Origin: OFTM10 sp964196195
Lineage (GTDB): Bacteria; Actinomycetota; Acidimicrobiia; Acidimicrobiales; Aldehydirespiratoraceae
Reading direction: 5' to 3'
Assembly: GCA_964196195.1 (NCBI GenBank)
Contig: CAXMSE010000039.1
Span: forward strand, 1 to 64,000
DNA length: 64,000 nucleotides
In this document: piece after piece, positions 34,116-42,745 of the stretch
Layout: every line of letters begins with the position of its first letter
Position numbering within the stretch: position 1 is the stretch's first letter
Notes under the pieces: model-generated
The model's database searches: none
Told to the model about the DNA's origin: nothing
Seen by the model: the letters and a program-made list of their open reading frames with translations, nothing else
Translations under genes and position numbers: made by a program

Positions 34116-35558
34116 TCAGGAGTCGACCGGAGAGGCGATACCGATCGACGCCGCCGAAACAGCGGCAGCGAAGTCCGATCTGCGAGATTCGCGCTCGTCG
34201 CTGCTCGTGCTCGGCTCGATTGCCCGATGGGAAACGACAGGCGAGAAGTTGTCGTCGCCGATCGCCACCGCGGCGAGTCGGGCCGCACCCAGCAGAGTTG
34301 TCTCGGGATCCCGCGCCGCGATGATGTTTCGGCCCGTGGCATCGGCCAGGCGTCGGAGGAACACCCGGCTCCGTGAGAGACCGCCGTCTACCGGAAGGTT
34401 CTCGTCCACTCCGAGCGCATCAGCCAGCTCGGCGCAACGATGAGCCAGTCCGTCGAGGACCCCCAGAACGAGGTCGGCCGGCTCGGTATCGAGGGAGATT
34501 CCCGAGAACGAAGCTCGAGCCGCGCTGACATCGTGGGGAGTGCCGAGTCCCGCGAGGGCAGGCACCATGGTGACCAGGCCCGACCCTCGTGAGGCGATCG
34601 GGTCGAGTTGGTCGATCGCCCCGAGCAGACCCATGCGCACGAGCCACTCGACCGCGGCGCCTGCGGTGGGTATCGAGCCTTCGACGCACGACGGTTCGGT
34701 CTGTTCGCCGTGAGCCTCCAGGCGCCAGAGGGGAAGAATATGAGCGCCGACCGGAACCGGCCCCGGCGTTGTGCCATTGGCAACATCGAGCATCGCGGAG
34801 GTGCCCAGCGTGAGCTTGGCTTCCCCTTCGCTGATCTGGTGAGCGAAGCAGGCGGCCTGCTGGTCGCCGGCTCGTGAAGCAACCGGGATGGGGTGTCCGA
34901 GTAGGGCGGACGCGGTGGTGCCGACGGTCGCTGCTGTGGTGGTTACTTCGGGAAGGACAGACCGGTCGATGTGGAATAGATCGAGTGCAGGAGCGCTCCA
35001 GTCGCCACGACGAAGGTCGTAGAGGCCCGTCGCACTCGCGTTGGAGGGATCGGTGATGAACGCCTGCCCCTCGGTGAGCTTCCACGTGAGCCAGGAGTCG
35101 ATGGTGCCGACCAGAAGGTCGCCCCGCTCGTGAGCCGACCTCGCCGCAGGGATCTCGGCCAACAACCACTCCATCTTCGTGCAGCTGGCCAGGGTGGTGA
35201 CGGGGATCCCCTCGCGGCGCAGTTGGTCGACTCGAACCTGGGTGCGGTTGTCCTGCCAGCCGATGGCCGGCGTGAGGGCCGCGCCGGTGCGTGCGCTCCA
35301 CCCCAGGAAGGTGGCGCGTTGGCAGGCGAGACCGATCGCGGCGACCTCCGATGCGGGGAGGTCGGCTTCGTCGAGTGCGCGGCGGAGAAGGTCGAGAGGG
35401 ATGGAGAAGAGAAGATCGGGATCCTGCTCGACGCGGCCCGGGGAGGGAAAGGCCGAACCGAGGGGGGCTTGGGCCGACGCTCGGATGGAACCATCGGATT
35501 CGAAGAGGCCGACCCGCACCGATGTGGTGCCGAGGTCGATCCCGGCCACGACGCTCAT
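34116..35558 (-). CDS. glpK: FGGY carbohydrate kinase, glycerol-kinase-like
   Basis: A 480-residue kinase of the ASKHA fold. GIDLGTTSVRVGLF is the phosphate-1 motif, LACQRATFLGWSARTG..AIGWQDNRT matches the GlpK QRE-T and WQD-RT region, DSWLTWKLT and TDPSNASATGLYD follow, and GDQQAACFAH and LPVDGGLSRSRVFLRRLADATG are the C-terminal nucleotide motifs. Glycerol is the likely substrate because glpD and an AgpS-like oxidase are in the same operon, but the Arg-Glu of QRE is replaced by RA, so another polyol is possible. Confidence 0.82.
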   Translation of the reverse strand: MSVVAGIDLGTTSVRVGLFESDGSIRASAQAPLGSAFPSPGRVEQDPDLLFSIPLDLLRRALDEADLPASEVAAIGLACQRATFLGWSARTGAALTPAIGWQDNRTQVRVDQLRREGIPVTTLASCTKMEWLLAEIPAARSAHERGDLLVGTIDSWLTWKLTEGQAFITDPSNASATGLYDLRRGDWSAPALDLFHIDRSVLPEVTTTAATVGTTASALLGHPIPVASRAGDQQAACFAHQISEGEAKLTLGTSAMLDVANGTTPGPVPVGAHILPLWRLEAHGEQTEPSCVEGSIPTAGAAVEWLVRMGLLGAIDQLDPIASRGSGLVTMVPALAGLGTPHDVSAARASFSGISLDTEPADLVLGVLDGLAHRCAELADALGVDENLPVDGGLSRSRVFLRRLADATGRNIIAARDPETTLLGAARLAAVAIGDDNFSPVVSHRAIEPSTSSDERESRRSDFAAAVSAASIGIASPVDS

Positions 35559-35562
35559 CGGG

Positions 35563-36966
35563 TCAGGCGGCCGGATCGGGGAGGAGCGCGCCGGGGTTGA
35601 ACAGGCCGTCGGGGTCGAGTGCCTGTTTCACTGCGGCCAACAGGGCCAACCCGCCGGGGCCCAGCTCGTCGGCCATCCAGGGCCGGCGGATTCGACCCAC
35701 CCCATGGTGATGGGCGATACCGGCTCCAGCGGCAACCGTCGCGTCCATCGCCGCCTTCCAGCAGGCATCGTGGGTGGCGGCGAAGTCGTCGGGGTCGGGC
35801 GGCTGGGCCGCGAACGAGAAGTAGAGGTTGGCACCCGATCGATAGGCATGTGATGAGTGGGCGGTGGCGGCGATCACCCCAGGGACAGCACTGATTGCGT
35901 CGGTAACCGTGTGGTAGAGGTCGGCCAGCTTGCTCCAACCAGTGGCCACCTCGATGGTGTCGACCACCAGGCCCTGCTCGAAGAGTTCGGTCCAGCTCGG
36001 CACGATGTTGCGTTGTTCGAACCAGTGGTCGACTGCTTCTGAATCGGCGGACTCCCCTCCTGCTGTTCGACAGAGCCCGGCCACTGCCCTGGCCTCGAGT
36101 TGAGCGTGCCCGGGCGGACCCTCGTGGAGGAAGATCGCCATACATCGGCCGCGGGGGACCTGCTCGCCGAAGTGACGCCGTGATTCGCGGGCGTCGTAGA
36201 GCCTCACGACGGGAGGTCGCCAACCAGGCACCACCACGCTACGGATTGCATTGATCCCGGCTTCGATGTCGGCAAAGTGGAATGCCTGACGGATCCCCGG
36301 CTCGGGCAGAGGTCGTAGCGAGAACGTGACTTCGGTGACGACCCCCATGGTGCCCTCACTGCCGATCAGGAGGTGGCGGAGATCGGGACCGGCTGCGGCT
36401 CGAGGGGTCGACCGGGACCGGTAGATGGAGCCATCGGGCAGGACTGCCTCCAGCCCGTAGACGATGTCCTCGATGTTGCCGTAGGCAGTGGAGTACTGGC
36501 CTGACGCTCGGGTGGCCACCCATCCACCGACCGTGGATCGGTCGATCGACTGGGGCCAATGGCCGATGGTGAAGCCGTGGGCTTGGACACGGTTCTCGGC
36601 GTCGATGCCGAGGGTCCCGGCGCCGAAGGTGGCGAGGAGATTGGCCGGATCGAGGTCGCTCATGCCGGTGAGCCGTTCGGTGCTGATCACCACCGAGTCC
36701 GAGCTCGCCAGCACCCCACCGACCACACCGGAACCGGCCCCTCGGGTCACAATCGGGGCGCCATGGGCACGACAGATCTGCACCACCTCAGTTACCGCTT
36801 CCACCGTGGTGGGTGCGGCCACTGCGGCAGGCAGGGTGATTTTGCCGCGCCACTCGTCGAGCTCTGATCTCACCGAATAGTCGCGTGAGCGCAACCGGCG
36901 GTCGTCCTCGCCGACCAGTAGGTCGTCGCCGAGAACGGCGGCGAGTTCGTCGAGCAGTCCGGTCAT
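35563..36966 (-). CDS. FAD-linked oxidase, alkylglycerone-phosphate synthase-like
   Basis: A 467-residue PCMH-type flavoprotein. The FAD-binding half has ITLPAAVAAPTTVEAVTEVV, TRGAGSGVVGG, RSTVGGWVATRASGQYSTAYGNIED and LLIGSEGTMGVVTEVTF. The C-terminal half has SSHAYRSGANLYFSF and AHHHGVGRIRRPWM; the triple His followed by GVG-R is a landmark of alkyldihydroxyacetonephosphate synthase (AgpS). Its start overlaps glpD by 4 bases and glpK follows 4 bases later. Context therefore fits a glycerol-3-phosphate/DHAP-linked role, perhaps ether-lipid synthesis. Confidence 0.85.
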   Translation of the reverse strand: MTGLLDELAAVLGDDLLVGEDDRRLRSRDYSVRSELDEWRGKITLPAAVAAPTTVEAVTEVVQICRAHGAPIVTRGAGSGVVGGVLASSDSVVISTERLTGMSDLDPANLLATFGAGTLGIDAENRVQAHGFTIGHWPQSIDRSTVGGWVATRASGQYSTAYGNIEDIVYGLEAVLPDGSIYRSRSTPRAAAGPDLRHLLIGSEGTMGVVTEVTFSLRPLPEPGIRQAFHFADIEAGINAIRSVVVPGWRPPVVRLYDARESRRHFGEQVPRGRCMAIFLHEGPPGHAQLEARAVAGLCRTAGGESADSEAVDHWFEQRNIVPSWTELFEQGLVVDTIEVATGWSKLADLYHTVTDAISAVPGVIAATAHSSHAYRSGANLYFSFAAQPPDPDDFAATHDACWKAAMDATVAAGAGIAHHHGVGRIRRPWMADELGPGGLALLAAVKQALDPDGLFNPGALLPDPAA

Positions 36967-38582
36967 CGTGGTTCTCCCTGGAAGCTGAGTTCGTCGGTGA
37001 ACCGGTCGGTCACGGAACGGATCTCGGTTTCGACACGGGCTTCGTCCCAGCCGAGAAGCTCGGCCATCAGCGCGGCAACCGGGGCGAGCAGGGCATCGCG
37101 CTCCGAAGGGTTGTACCAGGCCGCCCTGGTGCGTCGATGGATTACATCCTCGAGCGTGAGGGCGGCCTCGCGGCTGACGGCCCATTCGATTTCACCGGTG
37201 ACGAGTTCGCTCTTCTCAACGATTGGTGCTGCCCCCAAGGCAAGGACCGCGTGGGTCTCGGAGCCATAGAGCCGAACCAGGCGGTCGGCAACGGCCTGGG
37301 AAACTCCGGTGCGGTCCCTGATTCCGGAGGCGTGAGCGTCGAGGTCGGTGTGGATGTCGCCTCCGGGGATTGGGTCGGGGCCGGGGGCCGGTGGAAGCCG
37401 TCGACCGAGCTGTTTGGCCACCGCCGACATGATGGTGATCGCCATGGCTCGAAAGCCGGTGAGCTTGCCCCCGGCTACGGTGACCATGCCACCTGTTCCG
37501 ATCCACACCTCGTCCTTACGAGAGATCTCTGTGGGTTGCTTGCCCCTCTGGGCAACGAGAGGCCGCACCCCCGCCCATGCGGCGATCACATCAGACGGGT
37601 CGAGCGCCTCGACGTCGAAGTAGCGCTCCACAGGGTCGAGCAGGTATTGGATGTCGGCTCGATCGATCTCGGGCCACCGGAGTCGGCTTCCTCGATAGCT
37701 GGTGTCGGTGGTGCCGATCACGACGGCCTTGCCGCGCGGAAGCGCGAATATCGACCTGTGGTCGTCGGCGGACATGATCATGAAGTTGCGAACCGGGAGC
37801 CGCTCTGCCGACACCACGGCGTGCACGCCCTTGGAGAGGTGGAGACGATCACGGGCATCGGGTGTCTCGAGGCGAGCGAGCTGTTCTACCCAGGGCCCTG
37901 CGGCGTTGACCACGGCATCGGCCCGCACGGTGATGTGCCGGCCTGAAAGGGCACACTCGATCTCGATACCGGTGATCCGTTCACCGGTACGAGTGAGTCC
38001 GACCACGGGAGTCCGGCTGGAGATCGTGGCGCCGTGGCGGGCCGCGTCGCGCAGCACGGCCAGGACGAGGCGAGCGTCGTCGGTGAGATACTCGCGGTAG
38101 GCGCAGGCCCAGGGGAAGGCATCGGTGCGAAGTGCCGGCTCACGCTCGAGGATGTCGTCGCGGCCCCAGGTGTGGTGGCGGTCGGCGCGGTCGATCGCGC
38201 CGAGCTTCTCGTAGGTGCCGATGCCTGCCTGGAATTTCATGAGCGATGCGCGGTTGCGAGCCGCCACCACCATCCAGCCCGGCTCGGCCAGGTGGGGGGC
38301 CATCTGGTGGACGGCCTTACGCTCCAGCGCGGTCTCGCGGACCATGGCCACCTCGCCCATGGCGAGGTAGCGGAGTCCGCCATGAATCAGCTTCGACGAG
38401 CGTGAGGATGTCCCCACGGCAAAGTCGTCGGCCTCCACCAGCGCCACCTTCAGTCCTCGATGGGCGGCGTCGCGCGCCACGCCGGCGCCGGTGATTCCGC
38501 CTCCGATCACCACGAGGTCGAAATGGGTTGCCTCGAGGTCGTCGAGCAGGGCCTCCCGGGTGGGAGGCGTGAGTGAACTCAC
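36963..38582 (-). CDS. glpD: glycerol-3-phosphate dehydrogenase
   Basis: A 539-residue FAD enzyme oxidising glycerol 3-phosphate to dihydroxyacetone phosphate. The dinucleotide motif is VIGGGITGAGVARDAA (25-40). GTSSRSSKLIHGGLRYLAMGEVAMVRE is the GlpD signature, and AAGPWVEQL, IFALPRGKAVVIGTTDTSYRG, AWAGVRPLV and the C-terminal domain (from about 400) complete the family. Its start overlaps the DsbA-like gene stop by 4 bases and its stop overlaps the AgpS-like start. Confidence 0.96.
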   Translation of the reverse strand: MSSLTPPTREALLDDLEATHFDLVVIGGGITGAGVARDAAHRGLKVALVEADDFAVGTSSRSSKLIHGGLRYLAMGEVAMVRETALERKAVHQMAPHLAEPGWMVVAARNRASLMKFQAGIGTYEKLGAIDRADRHHTWGRDDILEREPALRTDAFPWACAYREYLTDDARLVLAVLRDAARHGATISSRTPVVGLTRTGERITGIEIECALSGRHITVRADAVVNAAGPWVEQLARLETPDARDRLHLSKGVHAVVSAERLPVRNFMIMSADDHRSIFALPRGKAVVIGTTDTSYRGSRLRWPEIDRADIQYLLDPVERYFDVEALDPSDVIAAWAGVRPLVAQRGKQPTEISRKDEVWIGTGGMVTVAGGKLTGFRAMAITIMSAVAKQLGRRLPPAPGPDPIPGGDIHTDLDAHASGIRDRTGVSQAVADRLVRLYGSETHAVLALGAAPIVEKSELVTGEIEWAVSREAALTLEDVIHRRTRAAWYNPSERDALLAPVAALMAELLGWDEARVETEIRSVTDRFTDELSFQGEPR

Positions 38583-39331
38583 GCCCCGTCGCCGGGCAGA
38601 TGGCCGGCCCGATGACCGCCGGTCCAGTCCTCTTCCACGGGGTCGTTGGTGATGCCTCCGATGATCCTGAGCTGAGGGATCTCCCGCATGCTTCGCTTCA
38701 TTTCCGAGAATCCGGGGAACCCGGCGAGGGTTATGACGGCATCCCAGAGGCGTACGGCGTCCTCATCCGATGGCACTCTCGAGATCACCGGCCCGAAGAA
38801 CGACAGCCCGTCGGGGGGGCGGAAAGTGATGATGGGTGTGCCCACGTCGTGGCCGGTGCGCGACAGGGCCAATTCGGTCTCGTCGTCGAGCAGTTCGTCC
38901 CACGATTCGTCGTCGAGCGCGTTGGCGTAGTCGGTGGACACTCCTGCCCTTTCGAGGACCTTCATCACATGGTCGGGGGTGCTGCGCCCGTGACGCATCC
39001 CCGACCCTCGGGGCAGATCCCAGTAGCTCTCGCCGTAGGCGGTGACGATGGCACCCAAGGGATCACGGCCGAGATCGTGGCGAACGGCTGCAGCCACTCT
39101 CAGCATGTGCAGGCCGGCGGTGTGGCCCTGCTCGTAGCCTTCGGGAAACTCGGTGGCGTAGTCCTTGTGCTTGTTGAGGAGGCGGAGGGAGATGAAACGC
39201 CAGTCGACCGAGTAGTCGGTTTGGGCGGCCACCTTCTCTACCCAGCGTGAAGTGATCCAGGCGAATGGGCATACGGGGTCCCAGAAGAATTCGATGTCGT
39301 AGCTGGGGTCAGAGGGCGGAGCGAGGGACAT
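38579..39331 (-). CDS. DsbA-family protein, mycothiol-dependent nitroreductase (Rv2466c)-like
   Basis: A 250-residue thioredoxin-fold protein without a signal peptide. EFFWDPVCPFAWITSRWVEKVA carries the active site as Cys21-Pro-Phe-Ala24, so the second cysteine of the usual CPWC is missing. RFISLRLLN, VGTPIITFRPPDGLSFFGPVISRVP and the cis-Pro loop match Rv2466c-type proteins, which work with mycothiol. A single-cysteine mechanism is plausible. It is the first gene of the glp operon. ATG 39331 is preferred over 39367, which lacks homology. Confidence 0.85.
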   Translation of the reverse strand: MSLAPPSDPSYDIEFFWDPVCPFAWITSRWVEKVAAQTDYSVDWRFISLRLLNKHKDYATEFPEGYEQGHTAGLHMLRVAAAVRHDLGRDPLGAIVTAYGESYWDLPRGSGMRHGRSTPDHVMKVLERAGVSTDYANALDDESWDELLDDETELALSRTGHDVGTPIITFRPPDGLSFFGPVISRVPSDEDAVRLWDAVITLAGFPGFSEMKRSMREIPQLRIIGGITNDPVEEDWTGGHRAGHLPGDGA

Positions 39332-39398
39332 GGGCGCAATTATGGTGCCCCGATGTTGACTCTTCACTATCTGCTCGACGCGAGCGTCTCGGTGGAGC

Positions 39399-40361
39399 TC
39401 AGCCCAGGGCCGCGTCCACTGTTTCCCCCGCGAGGGCGACCATCTCGGGGTCGTGGCCGTTGAACATGAGGTTGAGGGTCACACCGTCGATTCCGAGGTC
39501 GACCAGGTTGCGGATCTGCTCCCCGATCTCATCGGGTCCACCGATGACCCACCGCGACTTCATCATGTCGGCGACTTCAGCGGGCCAGCCGTGGTCGGCC
39601 ACGAACTGGTCCAGCCCTGCCGTTGCTGCGTCGTGGGTGTGCCCGATCGCCATCATCACGAGCTTGGTGACCGTCACTTCTGACCGATCACGCACCAGCG
39701 CCTCGCAGTGGGCGTCGAGCGCCTCGAGCTTGCGGGGGATCTCATCGGCGAGACAGGTGAGGTTGGACTCGTCGGCGTACTGGGCCACCATTCGGAGCGT
39801 CTTCTTCTCGCCCGAGCCGCCGATCATCACCGGAATCCTCGAAATCGGAGCCGGCGAATTGATCGCTTCGGTGACCCGATAATGTTTCCCGTCGAGAGTC
39901 GGGCGCTCACCCCTGAGCATGGGCAAGATGATGTTGAGTGCTTCTTCGAGCTTCTCGAAGCGCTCGCCGAATGTGTTGAACTCGATCCCGAATGAGTCGT
40001 GTTCGAGTTCGAACCAACCTGAGCCGATTCCGAGCGTCGCCCGCCCACCCGAGACATGGTCGAGTGCGGTGACTGTTTTGGCGAGCACGGCAGGGTTCCG
40101 ATAGGTGTTGCCGGTGACCAGCGACGACAGGCGCACCGATTCGGTGTGCTGGGCGAGTGCTGCGAGCATCGTGTAGCACTCGAGCATGTAGTCGTCGGGT
40201 TCGCCGAGTCCGGGCAGTTGGTAGAAGTGATCCATGAGCAGCACCCGGTCGAAGCCACTCGCCTCCGCCGCTTTGGCTTGGGCAACCACCGAAGCAAAGA
40301 TCCCCTCGGGTCCCCCATCGGGATAGTTGAAGTTTGGGATCTGGTATCCGAGCCGCGTCAT
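39399..40361 (-). CDS. LLM-class F420-dependent oxidoreductase
   Basis: A 320-residue luciferase-like barrel. RLGYQIPNFNYPDGGPEGIF starts the first strand; VAQAKAAEASGFDRVLLMDHFYQLPG, VRLSSLVTGNTYRNPAVLAKTVTALDHVSGGRATLGIGSGWFELEH and ISRIPVMIGGSGEKKTLRMVAQYAD are typical of TIGR03560-like F420-dependent enzymes. The substrate is unknown. ATG 40361 is chosen at the conserved start. It lies 25 bases after the HAD gene on the same strand. Confidence 0.9.
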   Translation of the reverse strand: MTRLGYQIPNFNYPDGGPEGIFASVVAQAKAAEASGFDRVLLMDHFYQLPGLGEPDDYMLECYTMLAALAQHTESVRLSSLVTGNTYRNPAVLAKTVTALDHVSGGRATLGIGSGWFELEHDSFGIEFNTFGERFEKLEEALNIILPMLRGERPTLDGKHYRVTEAINSPAPISRIPVMIGGSGEKKTLRMVAQYADESNLTCLADEIPRKLEALDAHCEALVRDRSEVTVTKLVMMAIGHTHDAATAGLDQFVADHGWPAEVADMMKSRWVIGGPDEIGEQIRNLVDLGIDGVTLNLMFNGHDPEMVALAGETVDAALG

Positions 40362-40386
40362 GGGAGTCCTTGATGGTTGGGTTCGA

Positions 40387-41817
40387 TCAGGGTTGCTCGT
40401 GGGCGCTGTCGTGGGGGAGCGATCCGCGTGCGGCCCGGAGATAGCCATATGGCGTGGCCGACGCGAAGTTGCTAACCCGGCTGGTGTAGACGTCGGCGTA
40501 CTTCTCCACCTGTCGGGCGAACAGGCTCTTGTCGACTCCCGCTCGCATGAGGGGCCCCCAGGTGGTGTTTCCCTGAAGGCTGGCGGCTCGGGCGAGTGGT
40601 GCCACCCGGGTGTCGATCTCGGTGATCTTGGTGGCGGTGTCTTCGATCTCGCGATCGACCTTGTGGTGTTCGGTGCCCGACACCACCAGGCGCCGTCGTT
40701 TCAAACGAAGGAAGGAGTGATGCTGTTCGATGATGGTCTTCTCGGCCATCAGCGACTCCAACTGGTCCTCGTCGTCGGAGAATTGGGCCGCGGCCCTCAC
40801 CTCGGCCTCGAGTTCACGGGCGATCAGACACGTTCGCCAGCGCAGGACGTCCTTGCTCACGTGCACATCGCCGAACAGGTGGTCGCCGACGTAGAGGAAC
40901 TGAGAGCCCTCGTGGTCGAGTGACTGCTCCACCATGCGTGCGTTGCCTCCGTGGTAGACATCGCCTGCTTCGAGAGGGCCGAGGTGGGGCTCGAGGTGAC
41001 CACGCTCGGCATCGACGAGGCGATAGATCGGGCCTCGGCCGGAGAAGAAGCGAGGCTTTGCCGCGGCCACGATGACGATGTCGAAGAGGTCGCGCCACGT
41101 GCGCTCCGGGCCGAGCATCGTGTCGAAACACCAGCTCATCATCTGCTGGGTGTACCACCACTCGGAGTTGGTGATGAGGAGTAGCTGCTTGCCTGCAAGG
41201 CGTTGGTCTTCGAGGGTGGTGAGGATGCCGGGGTCGACGTCGACGAAGCGGTCGGGATCGGCCACGATCGCGCGCTTGAGCGCACCCTCGAGATGGGCCG
41301 CGCCGAGTGCGGTATCGATCTCACGGTAAAGATGAAGGTAGGAGGTCACCCCTTCGAGCGGTGTCTTGTCGTGGATTTCGATCAGCTGGGTCCACAGCGA
41401 AGCTCGGCTCAATTCGAAGAGGGTGTTCATGAACTCGAAACGGTCTTCGCTGAGCTCGATGACAGTGCCGAAGTAGGCGTCGCGCTGCTCATCGAAACTG
41501 AGCAGGGTTTCGCCGTGCTGAGCGCGCACCACATAGCCGAATCGTGTGGCCTTGACGAGGTTGCCGAGCTCCAGATCGAATGTGAGTCCCAGGGTGAACG
41601 ACTCTGGGTCGAACCGAAGCGACTCCACCGGCCAGCCACTTTCGGCGAGTCGTTCACACGCGTGTTGAAAGGCCGCTCGTTCCCACTCGTCGACGTGATA
41701 GTGGATCAGGGTGTAATCCATGTCGTAGCCGATGGCCCGCACCCCTCGAAGGTTGAGGGTGCGGTTGCAGAACAAGCCCCGCTCGGGCGGCACTCCGGGT
41801 GTACTGAACGATGTCAT
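40387..41817 (-). CDS. HAD-family 5'-nucleotidase
   Basis: A 476-residue member of the HAD-IG purine 5'-nucleotidase group (NT5C2-like). AIGYDMDYTLIHY gives the catalytic Asp32 and Asp34. LLLITNSEWWYT is motif II, and VGDHLFGDVHVSKDVLRWRT is motif IV with the metal-binding Asp. VYHGGNARMVEQ precedes it. A C-terminal helical region (about 345-420) is charged and possibly coiled. It probably hydrolyses nucleoside monophosphates. Its start overlaps the upstream unknown gene by 4 bases (ATGA). Confidence 0.88.
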   Translation of the reverse strand: MTSFSTPGVPPERGLFCNRTLNLRGVRAIGYDMDYTLIHYHVDEWERAAFQHACERLAESGWPVESLRFDPESFTLGLTFDLELGNLVKATRFGYVVRAQHGETLLSFDEQRDAYFGTVIELSEDRFEFMNTLFELSRASLWTQLIEIHDKTPLEGVTSYLHLYREIDTALGAAHLEGALKRAIVADPDRFVDVDPGILTTLEDQRLAGKQLLLITNSEWWYTQQMMSWCFDTMLGPERTWRDLFDIVIVAAAKPRFFSGRGPIYRLVDAERGHLEPHLGPLEAGDVYHGGNARMVEQSLDHEGSQFLYVGDHLFGDVHVSKDVLRWRTCLIARELEAEVRAAAQFSDDEDQLESLMAEKTIIEQHHSFLRLKRRRLVVSGTEHHKVDREIEDTATKITEIDTRVAPLARAASLQGNTTWGPLMRAGVDKSLFARQVEKYADVYTSRVSNFASATPYGYLRAARGSLPHDSAHEQP

Positions 41818-42269
41818 TGTGGTGAGTCTCGCACTCGGGCGGGCTCGATGGCGTCCACATACTCGGCGAGGCGGCCCGCGACCTCCATCGCGGCTTCGGG
41901 ATCGTCGGGATCGGGTGGTGGCCACACCTCGGAGATGCGACGCCATCGATCCATGCCCAGGAACGCACCGGCAACGGCGTCGTCTCCGAGCCGGTCGCGC
42001 CACTCCTGCTCCACCGCCAGGAGGCGATCGAGGGTGGACTCGTTGGCGGCCGGGTCTCGGTTTTCGGCATGGAACCCGATCTCGAGGGCAGCCTCCCCGT
42101 CGACGCGTATCAGCTGGGCCTCATAGTGCTCGCGCGCCGCTGATCCATCACTGACGCCGAACCAGACCTTCAGCCCGCGTCGATGCGCAGCGGCGTGAAC
42201 GGGGCCGTGATCATCACCGGCAAAGCCGTCGAAAGCATCGAGAACGTGCTCGAAGAATCCTCGTTCCAC
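41814..42269 (-). CDS. conserved-looking cytosolic protein, unknown function
   Basis: A 151-residue protein with no signal or membrane segment. It has a beta-strand-rich centre (GLKVWFGVSDGSAAREHYEAQLIRVDGEAALEIGFHAE) and a helical second half. It looks like a small domain for a nucleic-acid or nucleotide-related task, but I do not recognise it. It is translationally coupled to the HAD nucleotidase (4-base overlap) and 6 bases from the PPOX gene upstream. Confidence 0.75.
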   Translation of the reverse strand: MERGFFEHVLDAFDGFAGDDHGPVHAAAHRRGLKVWFGVSDGSAAREHYEAQLIRVDGEAALEIGFHAENRDPAANESTLDRLLAVEQEWRDRLGDDAVAGAFLGMDRWRRISEVWPPPDPDDPEAAMEVAGRLAEYVDAIEPARVRDSPQ

Positions 42270-42275
42270 GGCGAG

Positions 42276-42695
42276 TCAGTGGATCTGGCCAGTGACCGAG
42301 CCGGGTGTCAGGCGGGCGACGAGGCGACGCTCCGACACCATCGCGGTGCGAAATTCCTCCCAGTCGGAGTGCTCCTCGCCAGTGACCGAGCGGTAGACGT
42401 CGACGAGCTCATCGGCGGTGGCGTCGCCGGATTCGACGCATTCGGGGCTGAGCTCGACGGTGGCGTCGAATGAGACATAGCTCCATGCCCCGGGGTCGGT
42501 GATGTGGAACACAACCCTGGGATCGCGCCGCATGTTGATGGTCTTGGCCCGGTCGGCGGTGAGCGAGATCCGGAGCTGGCCGTCGCTCACGGCATAGACC
42601 ACGTCGGACGACTGGGCCCGCCCGTCGCGCCGGATCGTGATGAGAACACCGGTGCGGCGCGCGGCCGCCCATTCGAGAGCTTCTGATGTGTGCAT
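42276..42695 (-). CDS. PPOX-fold F420-dependent-type protein
   Basis: A 139-residue split-barrel protein. ALEWAAARRTGVLITIRRDGRAQSSDVVYAVSDGQLRISLTADRAKTINMRRDPRVVFHITDP is the standard pattern of actinobacterial F420-dependent PPOX proteins, including the RAK..N..RDPRV phosphate/cofactor segment. Residues near 100 (EHSDWEEFRTAMV) match the C-terminal helix. ATG 42695 fits the family start. A longer frame upstream overlaps dinB and is not convincing. Confidence 0.88.
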   Translation of the reverse strand: MHTSEALEWAAARRTGVLITIRRDGRAQSSDVVYAVSDGQLRISLTADRAKTINMRRDPRVVFHITDPGAWSYVSFDATVELSPECVESGDATADELVDVYRSVTGEEHSDWEEFRTAMVSERRLVARLTPGSVTGQIH

Positions 42696-42745
42696 GCGCC
42701 CAGTGTTGCACCTGGGGACGAGCCGGCCCATCGCATGGTGCCGGG

